Assembly: GCF_001039355.2 (NCBI RefSeq)
Contig: NW_019775180.1
Span: 557,635-596,999 of the forward strand
Direction: 5' to 3'
Source of the DNA: Lingula anatina
Lineage: Eukaryota; Brachiopoda; Lingulata; Lingulida; Lingulidae
Length of the DNA stretch: 39,365 nt
This document shows positions 21,054-32,266 of the stretch, piece by piece. The notes beneath the pieces were generated by a model. The model had not been told where the DNA came from. It made no database searches and saw only the letters and a program-made list of their open reading frames with translations. Within the stretch, counting starts at the first letter, position 1. Each line of letters begins with the position of its first letter. The position numbers and the translations under genes are program-made.

Positions 21054-21699
21054 TATGATTCATAACATTCCTAATGTTGGACACACATGGAACTGACCTC
21101 TGTGAACTCAGACTTTGACATCCCTCCCTGTGCTCTTGATGCCATTACTCGAGGATAATTGATTTGGAATTGACTGTAATGCCCAGAAATTAATGCTTTG
21201 TTGTTGTCGTAGTTTTTCTGTTGTTATGTAACCTAAGTTTACTTTTTTATCACTCATTTATTACATAACATCCAGCCACATGTGGGCATGTTGGCTAACT
21301 GTAGAGAAGGAACAATGCATTGTGGGAGATATGTTAATTACTTTAATTATGTTAATATGCAACAGATGTTTAGAAATTTTATGTTGCTATTGCTATTCAT
21401 ACATAATACAGATACATATTATATGTGTATTTTTTGTTCACTGCCATTGTTTACTGCTTCAAGTCTGTATATTTGGAAGCTTTGCTGCCTTGTTTAACTG
21501 AATTGTCACTTTTCAGTCCTCAATTAACACTGATCCCTGTTATATATTAGTTCAGACAACTGACAGATTTGTTTTTCTCCAGACTTAATTTCTTGGTTTC
21601 AGTTTCAGGCTTCTGTCTTTTATAAAATGATGTACTAATGTCCCTTCACAAATCCTTCCTTTTCCATACGGCATGGTGGCTTTGTGAACTTAAATACCT
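21054..21699. other. No gene or repeat resolved
   Basis: Moderately AT-rich. A 73-codon plus frame (21280-21501) is Cys/Ile-rich without a known domain and is not supported. Confidence 0.4.
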
Positions 21700-21850
21700 T
21701 TCCGCTCATGGCTTGTATCTCCAAAACAGGCAGAGATATGCCTACAGTTAACAGTGAACTTGAATAGGAACATATATTTTTGCAATCTTACTGTGGACTT
21801 TGACTTTTGACCTAATTGTCAGCATGAACTGAACTTTGCAAATGTCCCCA
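21700..21850 (+). repeat. 146-bp repeat, single copy
   Basis: ATCTCCAAAACAGGCAGAGA, TTGAATAGGA and ATGAACTGAACTTTGCAAAT match one monomer of the 34840-35600 array. Confidence 0.75.
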
Positions 21851-21855
21851 CCCTT

Positions 21856-22007
21856 CCCAGCAGGCAAATTATGTTGTTTTAACGTTGAAACAACGTTGAA
21901 CTATAATGTTGATAATATGTTGGTTTAACATTGGATTTCAAAGTTGACTCAACCTCAGATAACAACGTTGTATCAACGTCAGATAACAACATTGTTTCAA
22001 CCCCAGT
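21856..22007 (-). repeat. CCAGC..GGCAA short repeat, copy 2
   Basis: CCCAGCAGGCAAATTATGTT .. TTTCAACCCC. Inverted relative to 20915-21053, with 800 bp between them holding a 146-bp repeat copy. It could be the paired ends of one element or two independent copies. Confidence 0.75.
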
Positions 22008-22289
22008 TGTTAGACAGCATTCTTGCATGAAAAGACATTAAAATGACCTGAAATGTTTTTTTTGTTTGTTTTTGGTACAAAATACAGGTACACAATTATA
22101 ACGTACACTGTAAAAACATCCAAGTGCTTGTTTTGTCTGATTTTTTCAATGCATTTAGCTCCTAAGCATGTTTTGCACCTAAGCATGGTACATCCTTTTA
22201 GCCTGGATGTGTTAAGCATAGCCCAGGTCTCAATGACATGATCATTTCTTTGCCAATTTTGCAGATTTAAAGGCCATGCAGAAAACATG

Positions 22290-23778
22290 CAAAAAGCAGT
22301 TCATCATAAAAAGTAGGTCAAGGTCAATTTCAAGGTCACAGTAAGATTGCCAGTGTATTACTTCCTATTCAAGTTCAATAGTAACTATGGACCTATATCT
22401 GCCAGTTTTGGTGATAAAAGGGAAGAAAATTTGCAAAGTTCAGTTTATGGTGTGAAGTTGGTCAAAGGTCAATTTCAAGGTCAGAGTAAGACTACCAGTA
22501 TATGACTTCCTATTCAAGTTCAATAGTAACTATGGACCTATCTCTGCCAGTTTTGGAGATAAAAGGGAATGAAAATTTGCAAAGTTCAATTCATGGTGAA
22601 AAAGAGGTCAAAGGTCAATTTTAAGGTCACTGTAATTGGCCTCTAATGACTTTCTATTCAAATTCAATAGTAACTATGGGCGTATCTCTGCCAGTTTTGG
22701 AGATAAAAGGGAACGAAAATTTGCAAAGTTCAGTTCATGGTAAAAAGTAGGTCAAAGGTCAATTTCAAGGTCACAGTTAAATTGCCAGTTTGTGACTTCC
22801 TATTCAACTTTAATAGTAACTATGGACCTATCTCTGGCAATTTTGGAGATATAAGGGACTAAATGTTACAATTTTGGAGTTACAATAATGTGTCATAAAT
22901 TTCCTACAGAAAAAAATTAATTAAAATAAAGAAAAGGTCATTTTGGTTGAAATTCTTGAAATGGAAGGTGCTGAGAAGTTCTAGATGTTCAAATTTCATG
23001 AAATAATGTCATTTTTGACCAGAAGTTGTCTGTCTTGCCAAGCCTTATGTTTTATTTTCCCGGGGTTCAAAATTTATTATACATTACCGTACTGCACATT
23101 TTGCTTTCACCACCACAATGTACTTTTTGATACAGCATAACTCGTAAACCATATGGAATACAAAAAAACGGAGACCACTCTAGCATTAACGGTTCCCGAA
23201 TTAGAGACAGTTTTCAGTTTCGGTATCTTATGGCGGCTACTCCAGTGAAAATGCACCGATTGACCCCAAATTCATGGAGACGAAAGATGACCCAAAGGGT
23301 AACACTTTCCAATAATATTATTGGTTAGGTCTGTGTAGTTTCTGAATATCAGCGCAAATAATTTTTTTTCGTAAAAAATTTCGTTTTTTTGAAAATTTTG
23401 GCCCATTTGACCTTGAAATAAAGGTCAAAGCTCAAATCCAAGGGCATATTAGAAATCTCCACATATGACTTTCGGTCAGCCGTCTGTAGAAATTTTTCCC
23501 ATAATTCCTTCCGTAGGGTAAATAATTAGCATTTAATTTTGCCATTTTTGGACAAGGGTACATTGCAATGAGTGCCACACCTAGACCCCAGCACCAACAA
23601 AGCCCAAATTTTACTAGGAACGAGTTGAGATTATAGGTGACCTAAATCCAAGAGATGGGTATGAATGCCCTTACTGCCTAGGAGGAGATGCGGTAACGGT
23701 AACATGGTCGGCGGAGCCGGCGGAACGATCCGGACGGGACTAAAACCATGTGTACCGCCAGCGCCTACACTGGTGGTA
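22290..23778 (-). mobile_element. Hairpin-ended element with 146-bp tandem array
   Basis: Read on the minus strand from 23778: TACCACCAGTG-hairpin, GC-rich tag (GTCCGGATCGTTCCGCCGGC), a ~700-bp shared body (ACGGAAGGAATTATGGGAAA, TTTGGGGTCAATCGGTGCAT), then about four 146-bp tandem units (22290-22900). The body parallels 31736-34800. It has no ORF. The minisatellite core plus a hairpin end resembles the layout of bivalve pearl-type/Helentron-derived elements, but the CTRR end is not seen, so the class is unassigned. Confidence 0.7.
22749..22761 (+). promoter_or_regulatory. Perfect DR1 nuclear-receptor motif in the 146-bp repeat
   Basis: AGGTCAAAGGTCA, two direct half-sites spaced by one base, followed 6 bp later by TCAAGGTCA. 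Other perfect copies are at 22605-22617 and, reversed, 34932-34944, 35379-35391 and 39291-39303. Sequence match only; no evidence of binding. Confidence 0.3.
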
Positions 23779-23780
23779 CA

Positions 23781-25015
23781 ATAATCTGTGTTGAACACTA
23801 TCGAAAGCAGCTGAAAAATCTATAAAATACAGTAGCATCTGCCTTTTCTTCTACTTAAGTATTTTTGTAAGCAACCCAGCAATGTCAAAATGTGATCGGC
23901 AGTGGAGTAACCAATTTTATAGGCGGCCTTAGCTTCAATTGTTGCATTATTTTCCACTGCCCAATTATTAAATCTTAAATTTTTATAAATATTTTTCCCA
24001 TGACATTCAAAAGCGCAATTCCTCTACAATTTGATGCCACATTTACATTTCCTTTTTTGAGCAATGGGTAGAGAATGGCATTGCACCAGCTATAGGGAAA
24101 TTTTCCACTTATTAATACAGTATTATAAAGATTCAACAACAGTGGTGATAAATAGTTGAAGCCATATTTAAACATTTCAATCACTAATCCATCTGGACCT
24201 GGAGATTTTCCACTTTTCATGGTGCGTACAACATTTGATAGTTCATCCATAGTGAATGGTTCATTTAGAGTATTGCAACTGTTTAAAGATTGTATGTGCT
24301 CAAACCATTGAGTATACTGTTCGATGTATGTTATGAAACTCTTTTCTATGTCATTTACATTTTCATTTAATAACTTGTAAAAATGATTTTGCCATGCTTG
24401 TGGGCTGCTATTGATCTTTTTAAAAGACTGGGCACTTTTCGGAGACTTTATATAATTCCACATCTCCTTTGTGGTTTTTAAAGCGTGCAGTTGCTCGACT
24501 TCCTTTGCAGTGTAAGAATTTTTGTTCATTTCACAGAGTGCCTTAAACTTACTCTTACATTCCTTATATTTTTGAAAATCATTTTGATTATTTGACTTCC
24601 AGAAGTCATGGAGACATTTGAATTTGTTTTAATAGATCACATTCTTGATCCCACCACCGAGGTTGATTTCTTTGAACTTTGCTTTCCCTGATTAAAAAGA
24701 GAGTACCTGACCGTTGTAGTAGACCTTCTAACATTTGTTCAGCATTGTTCACATCATTCATCTGCAAAAAGTAATTGAACTGGCCTAAACTAAAGATATT
24801 ATCGTTTCATAAATTATCAAGGAACCTCTTTTCTTTTTTTGTTGTTCCATCTGTACAGTCTGCGCTTGCATGTGCTTATTGGATTTTCGGATTCACTTGA
24901 AACATCCCTGCACTGGACTTGATATGAGATGGGGAAATGATCTGATATATCTAAAGGTAGAACCTCAAATGTATCAGGTCTGTATGTAACAAAATATAAT
25001 CAATGACACCGTTCG
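23781..25015 (-). pseudogene. LINE endonuclease C-terminus and RT N-terminal half
   Basis: Minus order: VIDYILLHT then, in another frame, LPLDISDHFPISYQ (the S-D-H motif ending an EEP/APE endonuclease), RRLYRWNNKKRK, PRWWDQECDLLKQ, then an open 184-codon block (23975-24529) with MDELSNVVRTMKSGKSPGPD, LISGKFPYSWCNAILYPLLK and SNCRGIALLNVMGKIF, the RT motifs 0-2 of non-LTR elements. Further on, FNNWAVENNATIE, YKIGYSTADHI and finally FIDFSAAFDSV (motif A with its catalytic Asp). The frame then ends at the hairpin terminus of the 22290-23778 element, so the rest of RT is missing. Frameshifts near 23975, 24530 and 24990 make it inactive. Confidence 0.88.
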
Positions 25016-25140
25016 CCCTCTAATTTACCAAAATTTTCGGGGCCCTTCAGCAAGACCCAAACCCACACACACATCCGCTAACTCCTTCTAAACCCCCCCC
25101 CCCCCAAAAAAAAAAAAAAAAAAATCCTAAATCCGCCCCT
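25016..25140. repeat. C/A homopolymer tail with GGCGGAT motif
   Basis: Runs of about 13 C and 20 A followed by AATCCTAAATCCGCCCCTA. The reverse complement TAGGGGCGGATTTAGG is the MITE-end motif also present at 26491 and 27316. Confidence 0.6.
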
Positions 25141-25521
25141 AAGATGTATGATTTTGTAGGATAAAAATGAAAAACATTGATGTAGATAAGACTTATCTGT
25201 TTAATCAAAAAACAGAAGTCTTAGAGCATTTATCAGAAGGGAAGCAAATAGTCTTTATGCTTACCCAATAAACCAAAATGCACTCCTCTTCGTTTGTGTA
25301 AACTTGCAAAACTAAATGTATTCCGCTCTTTTCCATCCCGAAAAATCTTCACTGAATCTTTGCGGGCCCCTAAGGCGAGGTGCGATGAATTGATTGAATT
25401 GGAGAATTGAATGGGAGAAGATGAAATTTTCTTAGGTCGTAAATATCCCTAGGTACATTCCATAACGTGCAAAATGTTTGAGAATATAATTCGATCCGAA
25501 TAAACAAGTACCTGTATCTTG

Positions 25522-25552
<31 letters not shown>

Positions 25553-25890
25553 AAAGAACCCCGCAGTGAAAACGCAATCAACATATCTGTCACAACTAAC
25601 ACACTGCATCGGAGGAGAATATCGGGGCACATCAAGCGCATTCCAGTTCAGAGCTATGTTCAAGCTATTTCGGCCTTGGATCTTTTGATTTTTAGTTCAA
25701 ATATGAATTGATATTATTTTGGTTGAAAATAATTTGATTTTATAAACATTGTTCATTATTTATAAGGAAAGGAAGTAATTTTTACACTCCCTTTTTTATT
25801 TCTTTTTTTTTATCTTGTTTGATGTCCATTGCCTTATATCGAACGTTGCCCAAAATTGATTCTCAGAGTTACAACGTTAATTACGTTATT

Positions 25891-25972
25891 ACACGCCTCC
25901 CCATGTGTCGTCCCAAGGGAGCCGAGATTTAATGACTGTACCCCCGCAGGGACGACGCATAGGGAGGCGTGT
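25891..25972. repeat. Strong stem-loop, 24-bp arms
   Basis: ACACGCCTCCCCATGTGTCG plus TCCC pairs with GGGACGACGCATAGGGAGGC plus GTGT at 22 of 24 positions around a 34-nt loop. It lies in the CpG-richer centre of the foldback element. The role is unknown. Confidence 0.85.
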
Positions 25973-26480
25973 GAGAAGCGGAGAGACTATCAAAAGATTA
26001 GGCGGTTTTCCTTTTATGTACGTCCGCCATATTAAGGTCGTGGCTTTGTAGAGCTATGGCTCAACTCGACGTGAATGCGGCCTAATTATTAGATCTACAT
26101 TGATTTCGCGTAAACCTTCACAAAATGACACCCGCGGTACTGTTGCCAGCGATACACCAAGCTTTTTGTTCACAGGCCGTCCTGGCTGCCCCCAGTAGCA
26201 GTTTACCACTGGTGACTCATGAAGACCGGCACGTTTTACAATTTTACCCTGTTTCATTTTTTAAAAGACAAGTTTTAATATGATATTCACGACTAGAATT
26301 CTCTATCTGTATAAAACACGTACAAGTACAGTTCTTCGTGTATAATAAACTCCAATCCACCCGAAGCGCATAATACAGACAGCTGTGCGTGCCGTACGCT
26401 GGGAGAAGGCCTACCAGGACGAAATGAGCTTTTTCACTGCGCCCACATTAGGAAAAAAATCAATGTGGTAAACTGTTCCG
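25973..26480 (-). other. CpG-richer segment with weak coding potential
   Basis: Denser in CpG than the rest of the window. On the minus strand a start in good context (ATATGGCGGACGTA near 26030) opens only ten codons. A 67-codon frame at 26054-26257 (GLHESPVVNCYWGQPGRPV) has no known domain. It might be a captured promoter/first-exon region. Confidence 0.2.
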
Positions 26481-26490
26481 AACGCATAAA

Positions 26491-26656
26491 AGGGGCGGAT
26501 CCAGAGATATTTTTTGACAGTCTTCCAAATTATCTTTGTTGATCCATTCTCTATTTTGACCGTCTTCAGACAGAAAAAAATTAGATACCCGTCAATGTAA
26601 ACTTGGAAATCTGACCGTCTTCCGGAAGACCCAGACTATGGCCTCAATCCGCCCCT
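26491..26656. mobile_element. 166-bp MITE-like insert, AGGGGCGGAT ends
   Basis: Ends AGGGGCGGATCCAG and CAATCCGCCCCT are inverted over 10 bp. Inside, GACAGTCTTCC and GACCGTCTTCAGAC recur. No clear target duplication. Confidence 0.55.
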
Positions 26657-26699
26657 AGGCAAATGGAGCCCACTATTAATATTTGCTTTTAAACATTAC

Positions 26700-26960
26700 A
26701 TATATGTGTAGAGTAACCCTTTCGCTACACAATGGTGGATAGATCATTGTTGCCTCTTCTTTACATTCCAGATAATGGACTATTTCCTTCCCCTATCCCC
26801 ATTTTAAATGTTCCAATTTAAGGTCCATTGTGTGACATAACAATAAAATAAACCACTGTGGAATATCTGTTTGTTGTGGGAAAACCTAGAAAAAATTTAA
26901 ACATTATGGATTAAGAAAATTTGTTTTCATTCCTTGTCAAGGGTGTCCGGAACGGATCAT
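26700..26960 (+). repeat. Dispersed repeat, copy of the 15976-16190 segment
   Basis: TGTAGAGTAACCCTTTCGCT, TTCCTTCCCCTATCCCCATT and GGAAAACCTAGAAAAAATT align in order to 15976-16190. Confidence 0.8.
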
Positions 26961-28169
26961 TTTAAAAAAACAAATGGTATGAAAAGTAAAACCTTGTCAT
27001 TTTTTTCATGAGCTACGGAGAGAAAAATGCCGAGATAATGATGTTAGTGGCCAGGTAAAATTAAAAACTACCCGTTTTGTTCGTTCTTTATAAAGGGCCG
27101 GAGCAATAAGTAGCCCGTCTTTGTATATTGACAGGAGCGTGAGTGAAAACTTTTTTTCAAATAAACTACACAACTAAACGGTGACATTTGGTACGGTTTA
27201 GAACTATATTTTAACTAATGAAAATTCTAATTTCAAGAGGGGAATATAAATGTGATTTTTTTATTAGAAATCGAAGAGGGGTGTCAGGACCCCTCTGACC
27301 CCCCCCCCCCTTTAAATCCGCCACTGAAAAAAGGAGGGTAAAAAAATAACTTCCTTTCCTTTTAAATAATGAACAGTGCTTATAAGATCAAATCCTTTTC
27401 AACCAAAATATTAGCAGTTTATATCTAAATTGAAAATCAAAAGATCTAGGCCGAAAAAGCTTGACCGTAGCGTTTGACTGGGATGCGCTTGATGTGCCCC
27501 GGTTCTCCTCCGATGTAATGTGTTAGTTGTGACAGATATGTTGATTGCGTTTTCACTGCGGGGGTCTTTTTTTTCATCAACAAACTTGTTCATTCGGATC
27601 GGAATACTATTTTCAAGCATTTCGCACTTTATGGAATATAGGGATATTAACATTATGGATCTAGGGATATTAGTGGCAACTAGATCTAGCCTTACCTATG
27701 CAAAGATTCAGTGAAGATTTTTTGGGATGGGAAAGAGCGGCAATCATGTAGTTTTGCAAGTTAACACAATCGAAAAGGAGTGCATTTTAGTTTAGTTGGT
27801 AAGTATACAGACTGTTTGCTTCGCTTCTGATAATTGCTCTAAGACTTCTGGTTTGCGATAACAAACAAATCTTATCTTTATTCGTGTCTTTTATTCTGTT
27901 TCTACAAAATCATCGATCTAATCAACACAAATCGGGGTTCAGTCATCCAAGTTTTCCTGAAGTCAAACTTTGTCGTCGGGGAGACATTCATTTGGGCTTG
28001 TTGTATACATGTCGACTTTCCCGGATAATCTCCTGAATACAGAACGGATCTCCCCGTCACCCGTTCAAGTAACCAAATCTCCCGGATAAAAGCGACTTTG
28101 AAAATTAGCACCACTGTCAGCTAACGCCCTGTCGATTTATCTTCAGAATAGTTGGTTGATGTTTTGAAA

Positions 28170-28293
28170 ACTTCATAAATCTCTTCTAATTGTTTGAAAG
28201 AGTGCCCCCCCCCCCCCATAAATCATAAATCTCTTCTAATTGCTAGAAAGAGTGCCCTCCCCCCCCCCCTCCCGCCCACCCACCCACCCACCC
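28170..28293. repeat. 54-bp duplication and C-rich tract
   Basis: CATAAATCTCTTCTAATTG..GAAAGAGTGCCC occurs twice, each followed by a C run. The second runs into CCCTCCC..CCCACCCACCCACCC. The minus strand carries many G-triplets and could form G-quadruplexes. Confidence 0.75.
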
Positions 28294-29739
28294 CCAGATT
28301 TCCAGAGGTGGGCATCTCTGTTTTTGGACACCTGACGGGATCAGGTATACAATATACATATGTAAGTGGAAAAGTAGGAAATCGCATGCCTAGAAAACTG
28401 TTTGTCTGTTTTGTTTCTAAGAATGTATTTCCATAGTAACAAATACCCATCTGTTGGTGCATGATTGCATGTCAAATATGGCCTTTTGGGCTATTTTAAA
28501 ATTTTTGAGTGAAATTTTAGTAATTTTGTAAAAATTGCTGCAATGTAAAACTTATAACACTGTTTTATCTCCCCATAGATATAATGTTGTTCTTAACTGC
28601 AAAAAGAAAAAAAAAGAAAAAAAAAGGAAAAAAGCTTATAAAAAAAAAAGTAAAACAGAAAATCTGAAAATATAGCCAAAATGTCATGAGTGTAACGTAC
28701 ACTATTTAGCTGCAATTGATTCAAACTTTTTAAAAGTCACATTATTTAAAAACTGTTCATGGTATTTGTTCAACTTATTGCTTTTAGTTAAAATCTCCAT
28801 GGGATCTAACCATCTAACACTTCCCCCCCCCCCCACCCCCTCCAATGAATTTTCCTAGGTTAAATTTTCTCCTACTCATTTACTACTGCTACCCTGAGTG
28901 GTCAGGACACAGTAAAAGCTAGCTTGTTAAAAATCTTGTGATGGGATTGCTTTTACTGGCCCTGAGGAACAGCCACAGTGTATGATTTCTGTCAATCAAA
29001 AAGAACTGCTCCGCAGTGAATCTGCAGTTGAATGTTATTAAACCAAAATAAAACGTAAAACAAATTTAATTCTGCCTTATTTAATTTTATTTACTGTATT
29101 TAAGATGTTAAGTGAAAAATAAATAATATGTTTCTAAAAGAAAAAGATATATCCAAAGTTTTTGCATTTTTTGCTCATCAAAGAACATTTGCTCCTAAAG
29201 ATATAAACACAATACACGTGCTTGCCCTTTGCCAAGTTTGACAGCTACACTGTATGCCCGATACCACTATAAGGGCTGCGCAATGGCTAGACCAAAATCC
29301 GTTTTTAAAGCAGAATGTTGCTTGTGTTGTGATACTGACCTTTGACTGCAAGATATTCTTAGTTCAAACTTCAAACTCCACGTCAGCCATTTTGCTTCTT
29401 GTCTCGTCTGCACGAGATAACATCAGTGCAAGGCGGGAAAGGCAGCTCTAGGTGGTCAAACCTGTGGTGTACGAGACACTTATGACTTTCAACTATGGAG
29501 CTCAGGCAGATACAGCAGTGACATACGAGACTTGTGATTTCAAAATATGGAAGTGCCAAGGCAAAATTTTGCCCAAGAACGCCTCCAGGTTGAAGCTAGT
29601 GGCTAGATGTGCTAATATGGGTTAAATATGAAATCAGGTTCGAGCTGGCAGTACCGAAATCTAGAACCTAGGGTAACTACTGCTTGACCTGTCCTACTTG
29701 GATTCAATGTTTATTCCATTTTCAGTTTACATTAAAATG
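28294..29739. other. No gene recognised
   Basis: Mixed unique DNA with an A-rich stretch (28600-28660) and a C run near 28823. A minus-strand ATGGCTGACGTGGAG near 29390 in good start context opens only eight codons. A 65-codon plus frame at 29254-29451 has no known motif. Confidence 0.35.
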
Positions 29740-30000
29740 ACTAGTTTTCTTATTCAACTGATGAGCTTTTCACAGATTTTTATCATTGTTATGCATCACC
29801 TAACCAAATTTCAGAAATATTGGACTAGATTTTTTAAAATTATTAACGTTTAACTATTTTATACCATGGAATTTGGCGGTCTTTTCAGTGTTATTTTTTG
29901 TTTTCTCAAATTAATTGCCGGAAAAAAATCTTTTTCATTGGACCCAGTCAACTGATGAGCTTATCACAGATTTTTATTATGTACAGACACAGATGTACAT
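29740..30000 (+). repeat. 194-bp satellite, diverged units
   Basis: AACTGATGAGCTTTTCACAG, ATTATTAACGTTTAACTATT and CAACTGATGAGCTTATCACA match the array at 36660-39036. Confidence 0.85.
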
Positions 30001-30620
30001 ATAATAAGTGGAAAACCATTTTTTCCTTTGGCTTGAAACTTACAGAACTGATGAATATTTATAATATGCAGATCAAGTTTGAAAATCAGCATGATCAGGT
30101 CATTTTTAGGGAAGTTATCCTTTTTTTTTTTTTACTTCTTTCAGCATAAATGCAACACCGATAACACGATAAGTGAAAAAACTTTTTACTTTTTGGCTTG
30201 AAACTTACAGAACTGATGAATATTTATAATACACTAGTCAAGTTCTAAAAAATGGCATTATTGGGCCATTTTTATAAAAGTTATGGTGTTTTTCACTTTT
30301 TTTTAGCATATATGCAACATTGATAACACGATAAGTGGAAAACCGTTATTCCTTTTGGATTGAAACTTACAGAACTGATTAATATTCATAATACATAGGT
30401 CAAGTTTGAAAATCAGCTTGATTGGACTTTTTTTTACAAAAGTTATGCTGTTGTTTTTGCTTTATTCAGCATATATGCAACACTAATAATGCATTTTAAG
30501 GAAAACCAATCAGCCTTTTGTCTTGCAACTCACAGGAGTGATCAGTCTTACTAATATACAGATCAAGTTTGAAAATAAGCTTGATCAGTTACGTTTCGAT
30601 GAAGTTATTAGCCTTTTTTT
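30001..30620 (+). repeat. ~163-bp tandem repeat, about four units
   Basis: CGATAAGTGGAAAACC, TTGAAACTTACAGAACTGAT, CAAGTTTGAAAATCAGC and AAAGTTATG recur at about 160-166-bp steps. Confidence 0.8.
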
Positions 30621-31019
30621 ATGTAAGTGGTTTTTCTTCAGATTTAATTCTTAGGCATGTTAACAGTCTCATTATGGAACTAATTAGATATGTAAAATGT
30701 TGTTTTGACATTTTTCTGCTTCTTAACAATATTGTTAGTTGATTAAAAACCAGTAAACCTGTTATCGTGCATTCTGTAATAAAGTATCAAAAATGGAAAT
30801 GAACTCATATCATTGCAGTTCGTCAGATTCAATCTTTCACTAAGTTAAGAATATCAGAATGGAGCAAGTTGGACATCTAAAATTGTTCCATTGATATTTT
30901 TCCTTTGACAACATTTTTTAAAATTGATCATATAAAAATGACAGTAAATTGATTATTTTGTTTCATGTAGAAAAGATGTTGAAAATGGAAAACAACTCTT
31001 TTCTACGGTTATCTCTTGT

Positions 31020-31660
31020 TTACATTTGGGGATTTCCAAAGTGTGACTCTGAACTCTATGGGCTAGTCACATTTTTTGAATATCCATGATACTATATTAT
31101 TAAAAAATTGATGGTTATTATGCTGTTAAGCATTGTGTAATATTGCATCAAAATTGAACAAAACCTTATTTTGGGCACTGCCTCCATAGTGACCGTGAAA
31201 GGAAAACCATGTCACTTACTCTTCTCACACTTACAGGAAAGAAACATAGGACTGAAATACAGCTTGAGTTTGAAAATCTGTCTCAGTTAATTTTCTGAAA
31301 GTTATAGTTTCTTTGTGAAAATTTTTATCTTTCACATATTTGAATTTTCAATGTGCAGCTTTCTTGGGCATGAAGCCCAGTGGTTATAAAATTTTCTTAA
31401 TGTCCATGTTTTTAATAATAGATATTTAAAAATTGGTGGTATTTATACAGTTAATCATTATGTAATGTTGCATCAAAATTGACAAAAAAATCTACTTTGT
31501 GCACTGCCACCTTTAACGTTATTTTCTATTTTTTCAAGTAGTCTTACAAGAATGATTTACAGCTCATATTAAAAAACCAGCTCTATTGGATTTTTATTTT
31601 TATTTAATTAATGCATTTTATAGTGAAATTTTCATTTTTCTCATTCTGGCACTTTCTAAG
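31020..31660 (+). repeat. ~322-bp repeat, two diverged units
   Basis: TGCATCAAAATTGA..CACTGCC recurs at about 31146 and 31468. Each unit carries a decayed 163-bp-type block (GGAAAACC .. CTTACAGGAA .. GAGTTTGAAAATC). Confidence 0.6.
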
Positions 31661-32266
31661 TGTAAACTTGAACTCTGATGGGCCTGAAGCCTTATGCTTT
31701 TACTTTCATCGGTGTTACCTGTTGTGCATAATTAGTACCACCAGCGTGTACGCTGGCGGTACTCATGGTTTTAGCCCCGACAGCTCGTACAGCTCTGCCC
31801 GCTCATGTGGCTCCGCCGGCTCATGCGACTCCGCAGGATGGCGTGGGATACAAGTCACCTTTACCACTTCTTCTCCTAGACCGCAAGGACCTGTGTCCCC
31901 ATCTCTTGGATTTAGGTCACATATAATTTCAGCTTGAACCCCCTGGTTTTTTGTCTCAGTTGTCGCATTGGCCTGGGCGTGACGCTTGTTGAAAAGCACC
32001 CTTGTCAAAATTTTTGAAAATTCAATGCTAAATTTCTCCCAAACCGAAGGAATTATGGGAAAAACTTCTACAGATGGCTGACCGAAAGTCATATGTGGAG
32101 ATTTCAAATATGCCCTTGGATTTTACCTTTGACTTTTATTTCAAGGTCAAACGGGCCAAATTTTTCTAAAAATGGAAATTTTTTGCGAAAAAAATTTTTT
32201 ATTTCTGCCGATTTTCAGAAACTATGCAGATTTAACCAATAATATTAGGGGCAGGTGGGTTATTAA

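Larger units (their letters stand above)
25141..27920. mobile_element. 2.8-kb foldback element with ~600-670-bp arms
   Basis: 25141-25815 is a diverged reverse complement of 27330-27920, e.g. GTTGATTGCGTTTTCACTGC, TCTCCTCCGATG and ATGCGCTTGATGTGCCCCG on the right match the left arm reversed. The left arm has an added (AAAT)n tract (about 25524-25551). The centre (25816-27329) is not palindromic and holds a 24-bp-arm hairpin, a CpG-richer stretch, a MITE-like insert and a dispersed repeat. No transposase is recognised. An inverted segmental duplication is an alternative. Confidence 0.7.

Noticed and set aside
22290-23778. Assignment of the hairpin family to Helitrons
   Set aside because: A terminal hairpin and minisatellite core fit loosely, but no TC start, CTRR end or A|T insertion pattern could be shown.
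28250-28293. CCCACCCACCC tract as interstitial telomere
   Set aside because: It is not TTAGGG-like and has irregular spacing.
29380-29410. Minus-strand ATGGCTGACGTGGAG as a first exon (similar ATGGCGGACGTA near 26030)
   Set aside because: Both have good start context but stop within ten codons, and no clear donor splice site follows.
30001-31660. Tandem repeats considered as a CRISPR-like array
   Set aside because: Units are long and diverged with no short identical repeats separated by unique spacers, and the DNA is eukaryotic.
31763-32107. 114-codon minus frame in the GC-rich tag of the hairpin element
   Set aside because: It results from GC-rich simple repeats (CATGAGCCGG-like) and is not kept in the other copies.
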